DNA of 64,000 bases from UBA1723 sp045629285 (lineage in GTDB: Bacteria > Bacteroidota > Bacteroidia > Bacteroidales > Paludibacteraceae): NCBI GenBank assembly GCA_045629285.1, contig JAZQQY010000016.1, positions 1 to 64,000 of the forward strand. Reading direction: 5' to 3'. The notes under the pieces are model-generated. The model ran no database searches. It was given only the letters and a program-made list of their open reading frames with translations, and was not told the DNA's origin. How positions within the stretch are numbered: the stretch's first letter is position 1; each line of letters starts with the position of its first letter. The position numbers and the translations under genes are program-made. Shown one piece after another: positions 42,959 through 51,528 of the stretch.

Positions 42959-45955
42959 ATGAAAAAGAAACAATTTTTTCAAATACTACTTTCGGTCTCC
43001 TGCTTTTCGGGTGTGAACGCAGAAATTCGCATTTCGGAAATCATGACTAACAATGTGTCTACAATTGTCAGCGACAAATATAACTACGACGGATATATTG
43101 AGTTTTATAATGAGGGAGGCAACGTCGATTTAAAAGGTTGGACAGTTACAAGTGAAAAAGAGGATCGGACGACAGATTGGAGTATGGTGTTGGATTCTTC
43201 ACATGTCTTGCCAAGTGGCTATTCTCTTTTGTTCTTCGGCAAAGAGGAATCTAGCAGCACATCGGCGACGAGAGTCAAGAATAATTATGCCGGAAGTGTA
43301 GGGCATAAACTTTCGACAGATGGTGGTGTGATCACGCTTGCAAAAGGTGATAAAAAGGTCAAGTTGTCATATCCGAAGCAATATCCTCATTTGGCGTATT
43401 GTGAGGATGGATTCATGATTCCTACACCAGGAAAGGAAAATGATGGATTGAAGACGACTATCTCTAACAGAGTAGAGTCGCCTGTATTCAAAAAGGGTGA
43501 ACCTGGTCTGTATGAGGATAAATTGAGTGTTGAACTCGATTGTGAGACTGAAGGTGCGCAGATCTATTACACTTTGAATGGAGACGTGCCTTCACTTGAA
43601 AACGGAAAACGATACGAAGGCGCTATCAATATTGATCAGACGACTGTCGTACGTGCAAGAGCATATAAGAACGGATCGCTATACAGCGATATTCTTACAG
43701 GTAGCTTTATCCTTCCTGACAAGTATTACGAAGCTTGCAAGGGAGTGGGGGATAGACTTCCTGTCGTCTCGATATCGGTTAACAATGAAGATATGTTTGG
43801 CGATATGCTTGGAATATATGTCGAGGGTAAAAACGGAAAAGTGTCCGGTTGTTATAACCAACCCTACAACTTCAATCAGGATTGGATGCGTTCCGCTAAC
43901 TTTGAGTATATGCTTGAGGGAAAGGATGTTGACAATCAGGAAGTTGAAATCGGCGTTTATGGTGGATGTACTAGAATACATGTTGCCAAAAGTTTGAAAA
44001 TAAAGGCGACAAAACGCTCAGGTAAGAATAAGATGCAATACGACAATTTCTTCCCTGATCGTGAGTACAGTAAGTACAAGAGTCTTGCTTTGCGTAACGG
44101 AGGCAACGGATATTCGTATGTTCCGCCTAGATGGAGAGATATGTTCATCCAGAGTCTTGGCGATGGAATGAACCTTGACAGACAGAAGGCTCAGCCTGTA
44201 GCATTCTATATTAACGGTACGTTTTATGGAATGATGATCCTTACCGAGAGAACGAATGCTGATTTCGTTTACCATAATTACGGGCTTGATGAGGATGAAA
44301 TTGACTTCCTTGCAGATTACGAGTGTGAAGCGGGAACTATGGATGCTTACAATGAGATGATCAACTACGTAAGCAGGAATTACTCTAAGGGCGATTTCTA
44401 CGATAAATTGGGAGAGATGATGGATATTGATGAATATATTGATTATCAGATTCTTGAACAATATGTAGCTAATACAGACTGGGTGTCAAACAACACGAAG
44501 ATGTGGAGAAAGCATGATGGCGGAAAATTCCGTTGGATTGTTTATGATACAGATTTCGGATTGTCTAAAGCAACTGAAGTCGACAAGGACATGATTAGGT
44601 TCGCAACTCAGGAAAAGGGAAGTGAACCGTTGTGGACATTGTTGATGTCTTGTCTTAAAAATGAGGATTTCAGATGGAGGTTCTTGGATCAGTATCTTGA
44701 TAGACTGGAAAATCAGTTTACTGACGAGAGAATCGATACAAAATTGGATTCGATTTGGGAAATGACAAAACTTGATATGTGTGCAACTGTCAAGAATGCG
44801 GCGTTCCTTGGAGCTCCTGGAAATCCTGCAGATTACGATGACGCTATTGAGAAAATGCGTGACTTTGCTAAAGAGAGAAAGTCGAGAGTCGTGGATCAGT
44901 TGAAGAAGGAATATGGTTTGGGTGATGAATATGTCACCGTGAAAGTACGACCAGTATTCCCTAACAATGAGACTCCAGATTTCAAGTTTTTGCTTAACAA
45001 GCGTGAAATCAGCTCAATAAAGTATAATACAAAGAGATTCTCTGGCGAGAGAGTCAAGATTGAACCGATTGTCCCTACCGGATATAAGATTCAGAGATGG
45101 GCTATCAACGATGTTACTGTCAACAACGATAATGGCGGCAAATATATCGGAGATGAAATGACATCTATCGCTGAATCCGGCGACTTGAAGTTTTCTATTT
45201 ACTTTGAGTACGACAATGATTACTCGGTGCCTAGAAATCTTTATCTAAACGAGATTTGTGCTTCTAACACATCTGTTACGGATGAGACTGGAATGGTTGC
45301 TGACTGGATTGAAATTTATAACGGAGACGACTTTGATGTTGATTTGGGTGGTATGGAAGTAGAGAACGCCACTAAGTCGATCAAAACTATTATTCCAAAA
45401 GGTAGTGAAGAAACGGTTGTACCTTCGCATGGATATAAGCTTCTTTGGGCTGATAAAGAACCGGAGAAAGGTCCGTTGCATTTGAATTTCAAACTTGGAA
45501 CTTCTGCACCTGAAACGGTTAATTTGAGATTGTATTATAGAGATAGTTACATACCTTTAAGTTCAATAACATACGGTCCTCATGAATCCGGAGAGTCTTA
45601 CGGACGTCTTAAGGATGGTATGTCGATAACGAAAAAATTTGAAAAGTGTGTAGACTCTCGTGGAAACGAAATATTGACATCAACGCCTCTAGCGGCCAAT
45701 GGAAGTGTCTCTTGCGACAAATCTTCCGTAGAAGAAACATTGGCAGATGAATCAAGCGTTCAGATTCTTGTTATCGGCAAATCGTTGATTTTGCAGAATA
45801 TGAAAGTTGGAAGTCAGGTAGAGGTATATTCTCCATCCGGAGCATTGGCAGCCAGAAAGACGGCTAATTCCGATGTTGTGGAGATTTCTGTTCCTGTCTC
45901 TGGAATCTATATTGTAAAAGTAGGAATAGAATGTAAGAAGGTTGTTGTCGAGTAG
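42959..45955 (+). CDS. CotH-kinase protein with lamin-tail domains and T9SS type A sorting domain
   Basis: A 998-residue exported protein. Signal peptide MKKKQFFQILLSVSCFSGVNA; lamin-tail-like domain about 23-130 (RISEIMTNNVSTIVSDKY); chitobiase-C-like beta domain about 180-250 (EGAQIYYTLNGDVPSLENG); CotH kinase domain about 265-560 (SLKIKATKRSGKNKMQYDNF; INGTFYGMMILTERTNADFV; RWIVYDTDFGLSK); second lamin-tail domain about 757-870 (LYLNEICASNTSVTDETGMV); and a T9SS type A sorting domain at the end (VEVYSPSGALAAR; SGIYIVKVGIECKKVVVE). CotH kinases phosphorylate proteins in spore coats; here the protein should reach the cell surface. Its place inside a glycan locus fits anchoring of T9SS cargo to surface glycan. 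Confidence 0.87.
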   Translation: MKKKQFFQILLSVSCFSGVNAEIRISEIMTNNVSTIVSDKYNYDGYIEFYNEGGNVDLKGWTVTSEKEDRTTDWSMVLDSSHVLPSGYSLLFFGKEESSSTSATRVKNNYAGSVGHKLSTDGGVITLAKGDKKVKLSYPKQYPHLAYCEDGFMIPTPGKENDGLKTTISNRVESPVFKKGEPGLYEDKLSVELDCETEGAQIYYTLNGDVPSLENGKRYEGAINIDQTTVVRARAYKNGSLYSDILTGSFILPDKYYEACKGVGDRLPVVSISVNNEDMFGDMLGIYVEGKNGKVSGCYNQPYNFNQDWMRSANFEYMLEGKDVDNQEVEIGVYGGCTRIHVAKSLKIKATKRSGKNKMQYDNFFPDREYSKYKSLALRNGGNGYSYVPPRWRDMFIQSLGDGMNLDRQKAQPVAFYINGTFYGMMILTERTNADFVYHNYGLDEDEIDFLADYECEAGTMDAYNEMINYVSRNYSKGDFYDKLGEMMDIDEYIDYQILEQYVANTDWVSNNTKMWRKHDGGKFRWIVYDTDFGLSKATEVDKDMIRFATQEKGSEPLWTLLMSCLKNEDFRWRFLDQYLDRLENQFTDERIDTKLDSIWEMTKLDMCATVKNAAFLGAPGNPADYDDAIEKMRDFAKERKSRVVDQLKKEYGLGDEYVTVKVRPVFPNNETPDFKFLLNKREISSIKYNTKRFSGERVKIEPIVPTGYKIQRWAINDVTVNNDNGGKYIGDEMTSIAESGDLKFSIYFEYDNDYSVPRNLYLNEICASNTSVTDETGMVADWIEIYNGDDFDVDLGGMEVENATKSIKTIIPKGSEETVVPSHGYKLLWADKEPEKGPLHLNFKLGTSAPETVNLRLYYRDSYIPLSSITYGPHESGESYGRLKDGMSITKKFEKCVDSRGNEILTSTPLAANGSVSCDKSSVEETLADESSVQILVIGKSLILQNMKVGSQVEVYSPSGALAARKTANSDVVEISVPVSGIYIVKVGIECKKVVVE

Positions 45956-45988
45956 TAGGTTGAATAAAATTTAACTAAATATACGAAG

Positions 45989-48454
45989 ATGCCAACATCA
46001 TCTAAACAAAACAAATTACAAAAGATTGTAAACTTTGGTTTTCTATGCTTGAAAAAATGGCCTTGGTTTCTAGCCTCTGTTGTTGTGAGCGTAGCATTTG
46101 CTGTTGTATACCTGTACAGAGCGCAACCTCAATATACAAGAGAAGCTCAGTTGTTGATTAAGGAAGATTCCAAAAACCGAACTACTTCGGTTTCAGACTT
46201 GAATGCAATCACCGACCTTGGTATTTTCTCAAGTGCAACTAATGTCAACAACGAATTATCGAGAATCCAAAGTCCGACCTTGATTGGAAATGTAGTTAAG
46301 CGACTACATCTTGATGTGGATTACATGAAAGTCTCACCATTAAGACAAAGAACAGTTTATGGTGAAGAGAATCCTATCGTTGTAGAGATCCTGGGATTGG
46401 AGGAGAATGAACCATGTGAATTTGAATTGATCCTTGATTCAGCAGCTATTTTCAAGTACGTGAAAGAGAATACTCAGGCAGAAGCAGCAAAAGAGTCGAA
46501 GGAGAAAGCGTCTAAGATAAAAGAGTCTGCTGATCATACTGAAGATGATGTTGAATCGGATAGCTTGCAACAGGAGTCGAATCGTTCTGCTGCTAAGTCA
46601 GTTGAATTGGAAAAACCAAAATTTACTATCAGATCACTTAAGTTCGGAAAAGACGAGATCGAAGGTGAGTGGGATGGCAGATTCGAGACTTCTCTAAATA
46701 TCCATAAGAAAGTCAGAGTTTTGGTTTCTCATAATATCGACTATAAGGGTTATGGTAATGAAAAACCTGCCAACTTACAGTTCCCTCAGGAGATTCTTGT
46801 AATCAGACGAGGATTCGTAAAGAGTGTGGAGTTCTGTAAACAGAAACTTAATGTCAGCCTAATCGACAAGAAGTCTACAGTCCTTAACTTGAGCTATCAG
46901 GACGCTGTAGCTGAAAGAGCAGAAGATTTCCTTATCGAGCTAGTTGAGGCTTACAACAAGAATTTGCTTGAAGGAAAGAATAAGATTGCGGAAAGCACAA
47001 GCCGTTTCATCACAGACCGACTTTCGTTGATTGAGCGTGAGCTTGGTAATGTGGATGAGAATATCAGTACATACAAGAGTAAGAACCTTACTCCTGATGT
47101 GAGCGAGGTTGCAAAACTTCACTTGGACAAGGCTAGTATGGCAAGCGACAAGGTGTCTGAGCTTGATGCCCAGCACGCGATGTTGGAGTATATTCGTGAC
47201 TTTATCGCTGATACAAGAAACAAAGATTTCTTGCCGGCTGTTACAAACATCACAAACTCAGTGATTGAGAAGAGTATCGAGGAGTACAATGCATTGCTTG
47301 TAAAGAGGAATTCTCTTGTTGCAAACAGTAGTGAAAAGAATCCGATGGTCATAACTATCGACAAGAATTTGGCTGATATGGCTAAAGGTATCCTTATCAA
47401 TATCGACAGTCAGATCGATGCCCTTGACGGCCAGATTCTAAACTTGAGAAGAACCGAGGCTAAGAGTAAGGCTAAGATCGCAAGTAGTCCTAGTCAGACA
47501 AAATATCTTCTTGGTGTTGAGCGTCAGCAGAAAGTAAAAGAGGCACTTTACCTATTCTTGCTTCAGAAACGTGAGGAAAACGAGTTGAGCCAGGCATTTA
47601 GTGCCTACAACAACCAGATAATCACTCAGCCTACTGGCAAACTAGAGTCGACAAGCCCTATCAAGAAGAATATCTTGATGGTCGCAATTTTGCTAGGAAT
47701 TTTGATTCCAGGTGCAATCATTTGGATGATAGAGTCGACTAAAGGCCGTGTCTACAAATTGGAAGATCTAGAGGAGTCTGATGCTAAGATAATGGGAGAA
47801 ATTCCATTCGACAAGAAGGATTTGGAGAAGGTTGTCGTTTCTGCAGATAAAAACAATAAAGTCAATGCTGCGTTCAGAACCGTCAGAACAAATCTTGAGA
47901 TAGCTAAAAGCGATGAAGGCGCAAATTCAATGATGATTAGTGCATTGCATGATGGCAGTGGTAAAGATTTCTTTGCAATCAACTTAGCAAAGGTATTTGC
48001 GTTGAAACAGAAGAAAACTATCTATGTTGATTTTGATGTGAATAGCAAAGCTTTAGGTAAGAGTTTAAGAAATAATGAGGAAGGAGGTATCTATGATTAT
48101 CTTTCTCAGAGTAATCCAACTTTGCAGAACTTCATCAAACAAATTGCTAATGAAGAGAATCTATGTGTGATTCCTGCCGGCAAGACACCGGACAATCCTT
48201 CCGATTTGTTAAATGAATCGAAACTACAGACGTTGATGACATTCCTAAAGGCAAGTTTTGAGGTTGTCATTGTAAACTGTCCATCTGCTGTTGAGGAGTC
48301 TGCTACTGAACTGATCGGAAAACTTGTCGATCGTACTGTATTTGTTTTGAATACTGAAAATTCACGTAAGAACTCTGTGAAACTAATCAGTAGCTACGTG
48401 GAGGAAGAAAAGTTCAACGGTATTTCAGTCGTACTAAATCATAGAGTTGGTTAA
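45989..48454 (+). CDS. Wzc-like chain-length/tyrosine-kinase protein with degenerate kinase motifs
   Basis: An 821-residue Wzz/Wzc-type protein. Membrane segment 1 is at about 24-44; a long periplasmic, coiled-coil-rich domain carries an unusual hydrophilic insertion (about 157-215, SKEKASKIKESADHTEDD); the second segment is at about 567-587 (ILMVAILLGILIPGAIIWMI); the cytoplasmic BY-kinase-like domain follows. Its motifs are altered: Walker A reads DGSGKDF (Asp660 where Thr/Ser is expected), A' reads VDFDVNS, Walker B reads VIVNCPS (Asn763 instead of Asp), and there is no tyrosine cluster at the C-terminus. It probably controls glycan chain length without kinase activity. No outer-membrane export (Wza-like) gene is seen nearby. 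Confidence 0.87.
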   Translation: MPTSSKQNKLQKIVNFGFLCLKKWPWFLASVVVSVAFAVVYLYRAQPQYTREAQLLIKEDSKNRTTSVSDLNAITDLGIFSSATNVNNELSRIQSPTLIGNVVKRLHLDVDYMKVSPLRQRTVYGEENPIVVEILGLEENEPCEFELILDSAAIFKYVKENTQAEAAKESKEKASKIKESADHTEDDVESDSLQQESNRSAAKSVELEKPKFTIRSLKFGKDEIEGEWDGRFETSLNIHKKVRVLVSHNIDYKGYGNEKPANLQFPQEILVIRRGFVKSVEFCKQKLNVSLIDKKSTVLNLSYQDAVAERAEDFLIELVEAYNKNLLEGKNKIAESTSRFITDRLSLIERELGNVDENISTYKSKNLTPDVSEVAKLHLDKASMASDKVSELDAQHAMLEYIRDFIADTRNKDFLPAVTNITNSVIEKSIEEYNALLVKRNSLVANSSEKNPMVITIDKNLADMAKGILINIDSQIDALDGQILNLRRTEAKSKAKIASSPSQTKYLLGVERQQKVKEALYLFLLQKREENELSQAFSAYNNQIITQPTGKLESTSPIKKNILMVAILLGILIPGAIIWMIESTKGRVYKLEDLEESDAKIMGEIPFDKKDLEKVVVSADKNNKVNAAFRTVRTNLEIAKSDEGANSMMISALHDGSGKDFFAINLAKVFALKQKKTIYVDFDVNSKALGKSLRNNEEGGIYDYLSQSNPTLQNFIKQIANEENLCVIPAGKTPDNPSDLLNESKLQTLMTFLKASFEVVIVNCPSAVEESATELIGKLVDRTVFVLNTENSRKNSVKLISSYVEEEKFNGISVVLNHRVG

Positions 48455-48474
48455 AAAGACTTTATTCCCAATAG

Positions 48475-48507
48475 AAAACGGTAGTCGTATGACTGCCGTT
48501 TTTTGTT
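48475..48507 (+). terminator. terminator of the glycan locus
   Basis: AAAACGG-T-AGTC (48475-48486) pairs with GACT-G-CCGTTTT (48491-48502), loop GTAT, one mismatch, followed by Ts. Confidence 0.88.
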
Positions 48508-48577
48508 TTAATAAGATACTTTGTCGGCTTATCTGCAGCAAAATGCTCTAATAGGCTGTTTTTACGTCAAAATATCC

Positions 48578-48585
48578 TATTTTTG
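48578..48585 (+). promoter_or_regulatory. -7 element of the methyltransferase gene
   Basis: TATTTTTG, 23 bp before the ATG at 48609; it disfavours the TTG at 48594 as start. Confidence 0.5.
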
Positions 48586-48608
48586 TTAGACAATTGAACA
48601 AGACGAGA

Positions 48609-49595
48609 ATGAATAAGATTAAAGAATTCCATTTGTTTGCAGGTATAGGCGGTGGCATTTATGGTGGCCAATTGTTGGGTCATCAGTGTTGCGGTGGGGT
48701 AGAAATAGACAAGTTCTGCCAGAGTGTCCTTCGCCAGCGTCAAGCCGATGGTTGGATGGAAAAATTTGATATTTTTGATGACATAACAAAAGTCGACGGA
48801 AAAGATTTTAAAGGTAAGTTTGAAGTCCTTTGCGGAGGATTCCCATGTCAGGCGTTCAGTCATGCGGCCCATGGCAAGAATATTGCTGAGAAAAACCTTT
48901 GGGGTGAGATGTTCAGAATTGCACAGGAGTCGGATGCTCCTATCGTCTTTGGAGAGAACGTAACATTCAAGGCTCTTGATAAAGCTAGAGCCGACTTGCA
49001 GTCGGTTGGATATAAGGTTCAGTTGTGTAAGTTGTCGTGTGGCGACATTGGGGCCGACCATCGACGTGACAGATATTGGTTGTTGGCGGTAAAAGATGAT
49101 AGTGTCTTTGAAAAGTTAGCTGAACATATTCAGTCGCTACCTAAACTATCTGCAGATTGCTGGACAAAATCTCCACGAGATATCAAATATCCTGAAGGCA
49201 ATGGCGACAGACGTCGACAGTTGAAAGCGGTCGGTAATGCACAATCGCCATTTGTGGCCGCTACTGTCTTCAGAATCTTGACCAATCGTCACGTCGCAAA
49301 AAACAGTGAAGAGAAAGTCTTTGCATCTCAGGAGGAGATAGATGCTGTTTTTGAGACAAAGAAAACGTGGATAATGAAAACCTACGGTGAAGACAAAGGT
49401 TTTGTCCATACTCCTACCACAATGGCAAACTACAGTTGTCCGTCTATGATGAAACATCATGGATGCCGCAACTACAATGAGATTTTCGGACGTCCGATGC
49501 CTAAAGATGCAGAATATCTTATGGGTTTTCCGATAGGAGCTTCATTCCCTGAATCCAATAAAAAATCACTTCCTGAACCGTGGAAGATTAAGTAA
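48609..49595 (+). CDS. solitary C5-cytosine DNA methyltransferase
   Basis: A 328-residue C5 methyltransferase. Motif I is FHLFAGIGGGIYGG (SAM site), motif IV is CGGFPCQAFS with catalytic Cys80, motif VI is VFGENVTFKAL, motif VIII is GADHRRDRYWLLA, and motif X-like RRQLKAVGNAQSPFVAATVF is at about residue 200. A further 110 residues follow, with HTPTTMANYSCPSMM and AEYLMGFPIGASFP, segments that usually precede motif X in relatives. It methylates cytosine in an unknown DNA sequence. No restriction endonuclease gene is adjacent, so it is an orphan by context. Short target-recognition region and phage-like segments suggest horizontal transfer. Confidence 0.88.
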   Translation: MNKIKEFHLFAGIGGGIYGGQLLGHQCCGGVEIDKFCQSVLRQRQADGWMEKFDIFDDITKVDGKDFKGKFEVLCGGFPCQAFSHAAHGKNIAEKNLWGEMFRIAQESDAPIVFGENVTFKALDKARADLQSVGYKVQLCKLSCGDIGADHRRDRYWLLAVKDDSVFEKLAEHIQSLPKLSADCWTKSPRDIKYPEGNGDRRRQLKAVGNAQSPFVAATVFRILTNRHVAKNSEEKVFASQEEIDAVFETKKTWIMKTYGEDKGFVHTPTTMANYSCPSMMKHHGCRNYNEIFGRPMPKDAEYLMGFPIGASFPESNKKSLPEPWKIK

Positions 49596-49898
49596 AAATT
49601 CCCATGTTGTTTATGTATGCTGGGGTCTCAGTCTCTGTTTCATTGGCTGTCATAACCTTGTTTTGTCGGAAGTTTATGTCCGTATCAGCCTCAATATAGA
49701 GAATTTTTTGTGCATTTGACTTGTTTTGGTTGTCATAGTGTAATGTGGCAATCTATAAGGGCGAAGGTGCAAAATGAAGTCGCAAATTGTTGTATTCGCA
49801 CTTCATTTTCCTTGCATTGACATAAGAGAAGCTGTTACGTAATGCAGATGTTTGAGTAAATGAAAAATCAAACGTGCTTAACCTCCATAAAAAGAGAA
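49596..49898. other. gene-free stretch with one inverted repeat
   Basis: No convincing coding sequence on either strand. A perfect 10-bp inverted repeat, AAAATGAAGT (49771-49780) and ACTTCATTTT (49800-49809), encloses 19 nt. The plus-strand methyltransferase and minus-strand lipoprotein genes converge here. Confidence 0.5.
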
Positions 49899-49930
49899 GG
49901 TGTGCTAATTTGAGATTTAGCACACCTATC
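49893..49930 (-). terminator. terminator of the rpoN operon
   Basis: A perfect 10-bp stem, GGTGTGCTAA (49899-49908) and TTAGCACACC (49917-49926), 8-nt loop, with CTTTTTA on the minus strand side. Confidence 0.75.
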
Positions 49931-49955
49931 GTTATTTTAACTTATTGTATTTGAA

Positions 49956-50771
49956 TTACATCTGGAACAAAAGACGAGTCAACTTGTCTGATGTGATGTC
50001 GCGTTTTCTTGCGCAGACATCATGTTTTTCAATAATGATGTTGACTCTGTCAATACATTCGGATACCATCACGTCTTGAGCGTCGCTACCAGAAATCGGA
50101 TTGACACCAGACTTACCTGATACTTGTCCGCCTGCGTAACTTCTGACAACACCACCGAACTCCATCAATCCGACGATACCTCCCGCTAAGTACTCAGATG
50201 CTGAAACGTTACCTACGAAATAGCAATCAGCCACTCCACCGTAGCTTGCGCAACCGACGACACCTCCGATGTTATTTACACCTTTTACCTGACCGCTTAC
50301 CTTGCAGTCTGAAATATTAGTGCGGTAAGCACATCCACAGACGATACCAACGTTACGCTGACCTATAACCTGATCTGTAACGATTGTGAAATTTTTGATA
50401 GTCGAATTCTTGGCGTAACCGAACAATCCTACGTTGTCGGATCTGTCTGTCTTGCCGATTCCGCAACATGTGATTGTGTGACCTTTTCCGATGAATGTTC
50501 CGATGAAAGGAAATTCCTCAGTACCGATAGGAGAAAGGTGGTCGTTGATGATCGATATGTCACTCTCCAAAGTTACTATAAGTGGAGAGATCAAACTGTC
50601 GTTTACGTGAAATTTTCCGCTATTGTAGTCGCTCACAAATGCAGAAAATTCCTCTGAACTTGTGATTCTTATTTCAGCAGTTTCAGAGTTAGCCTCTTTC
50701 TTCTTGCTGCAACTTTGAGATATTAGTGCAAATGCTAAAAATAGTATTGCGAAAAGTCCCCTATTAATCAT
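49956..50771 (-). CDS. GLUG-repeat lipoprotein
   Basis: A 271-residue lipoprotein. The lipobox is ISQSC with Cys21, followed by SKKKEANSE. The mature part begins with about 60 residues of beta sequence, then shows GLUG-type repeats with the pattern NVGLFGY, NVGIVCGCAY, NIGGVVGCASYGG and LAGGIVGLMEFGG, each followed by a short strand such as DCKVSGQVKG. GLUG proteins form a right-handed beta-helix and are seen as surface adhesins or carbohydrate-associated proteins. It is the last gene of the minus-strand run with rpoN, 32 bp after the membrane protein gene. Confidence 0.83.
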   Translation of the reverse strand: MINRGLFAILFLAFALISQSCSKKKEANSETAEIRITSSEEFSAFVSDYNSGKFHVNDSLISPLIVTLESDISIINDHLSPIGTEEFPFIGTFIGKGHTITCCGIGKTDRSDNVGLFGYAKNSTIKNFTIVTDQVIGQRNVGIVCGCAYRTNISDCKVSGQVKGVNNIGGVVGCASYGGVADCYFVGNVSASEYLAGGIVGLMEFGGVVRSYAGGQVSGKSGVNPISGSDAQDVMVSECIDRVNIIIEKHDVCARKRDITSDKLTRLLFQM

Positions 50772-50803
50772 GTTAAATTAAATACACTTGTTTAAACCAA
50801 TTG

Positions 50804-51520
50804 TCATACAAATAACTTCTGCAACATCATGATAATGCTGTATCCGTAAAAGCCCATTATAAAGCCGAAAACGTAAGTTGATACGAAACTCAAGAATGAA
50901 ACTTTTTTATAGTACATTAGTGCGAACCCTAATATACCAAGCAAAAGTAGTAAAAATGCTATAATATACAATATTTTATTGAAAAAAAAGACAAGTGCAG
51001 TCCATTCTATCATCAAATGTAGTGTATTTCCGACCAAAAACGCTAATCCGACAGTTAATCCACTAATATAGAAACGATTATTGAAAACCTTTTTGTTTAT
51101 GACTGCCAATGCAGGAAGTGTCATGTATGTAATCGCTGTCATTAGCACTCCAAGTTGGTAGAATTTCGGTACTGAAATGATATTCAGCATGTAGCTGAAT
51201 GCTAAGATGGCACAGCTATAGAACAGGGTCAACAATACCAAGTTGTCTTTTGAGATGAGTTTGGAGAAGAACCAGTTAAGCAGTGTGACTAGTAAAGCCC
51301 ATACGATCAATATTGTATAGACAGCACTTTGCAGAAATTGTGGGTAGTAACTTTGTGCAATGGTCAGACAGATTTGTGACCATGCACCTATCAGTGCTAT
51401 ATGACGTGCGATTCCGTGTTTCCACGAAAGTCCTATGACAATAGCCCAGAATAAGAGAATCAGAATCGGGTAAATATATGCACTTATTACGGCTGCGGCT
51501 AAATATATTAAATGTTCCAT
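50804..51520 (-). CDS. multi-pass membrane protein of unknown function
   Basis: A 238-residue hydrophobic protein with about seven predicted membrane segments (for example ISAYIYPILILLFWAIVIGL, AVYTILIVWALLVTLLNWFF, ILYIIAFLLLLLGILGFALM) and very few charged residues. I do not recognise the family; it has some look of a Yip1-like protein, but this is not secure. It starts 8 bp after the rpoN stop and precedes a surface lipoprotein gene, so it is probably cotranscribed with both. Confidence 0.75.
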   Translation of the reverse strand: MEHLIYLAAAVISAYIYPILILLFWAIVIGLSWKHGIARHIALIGAWSQICLTIAQSYYPQFLQSAVYTILIVWALLVTLLNWFFSKLISKDNLVLLTLFYSCAILAFSYMLNIISVPKFYQLGVLMTAITYMTLPALAVINKKVFNNRFYISGLTVGLAFLVGNTLHLMIEWTALVFFFNKILYIIAFLLLLLGILGFALMYYKKVSFLSFVSTYVFGFIMGFYGYSIIMMLQKLFV

Positions 51521-51528
51521 TTTGTAGT

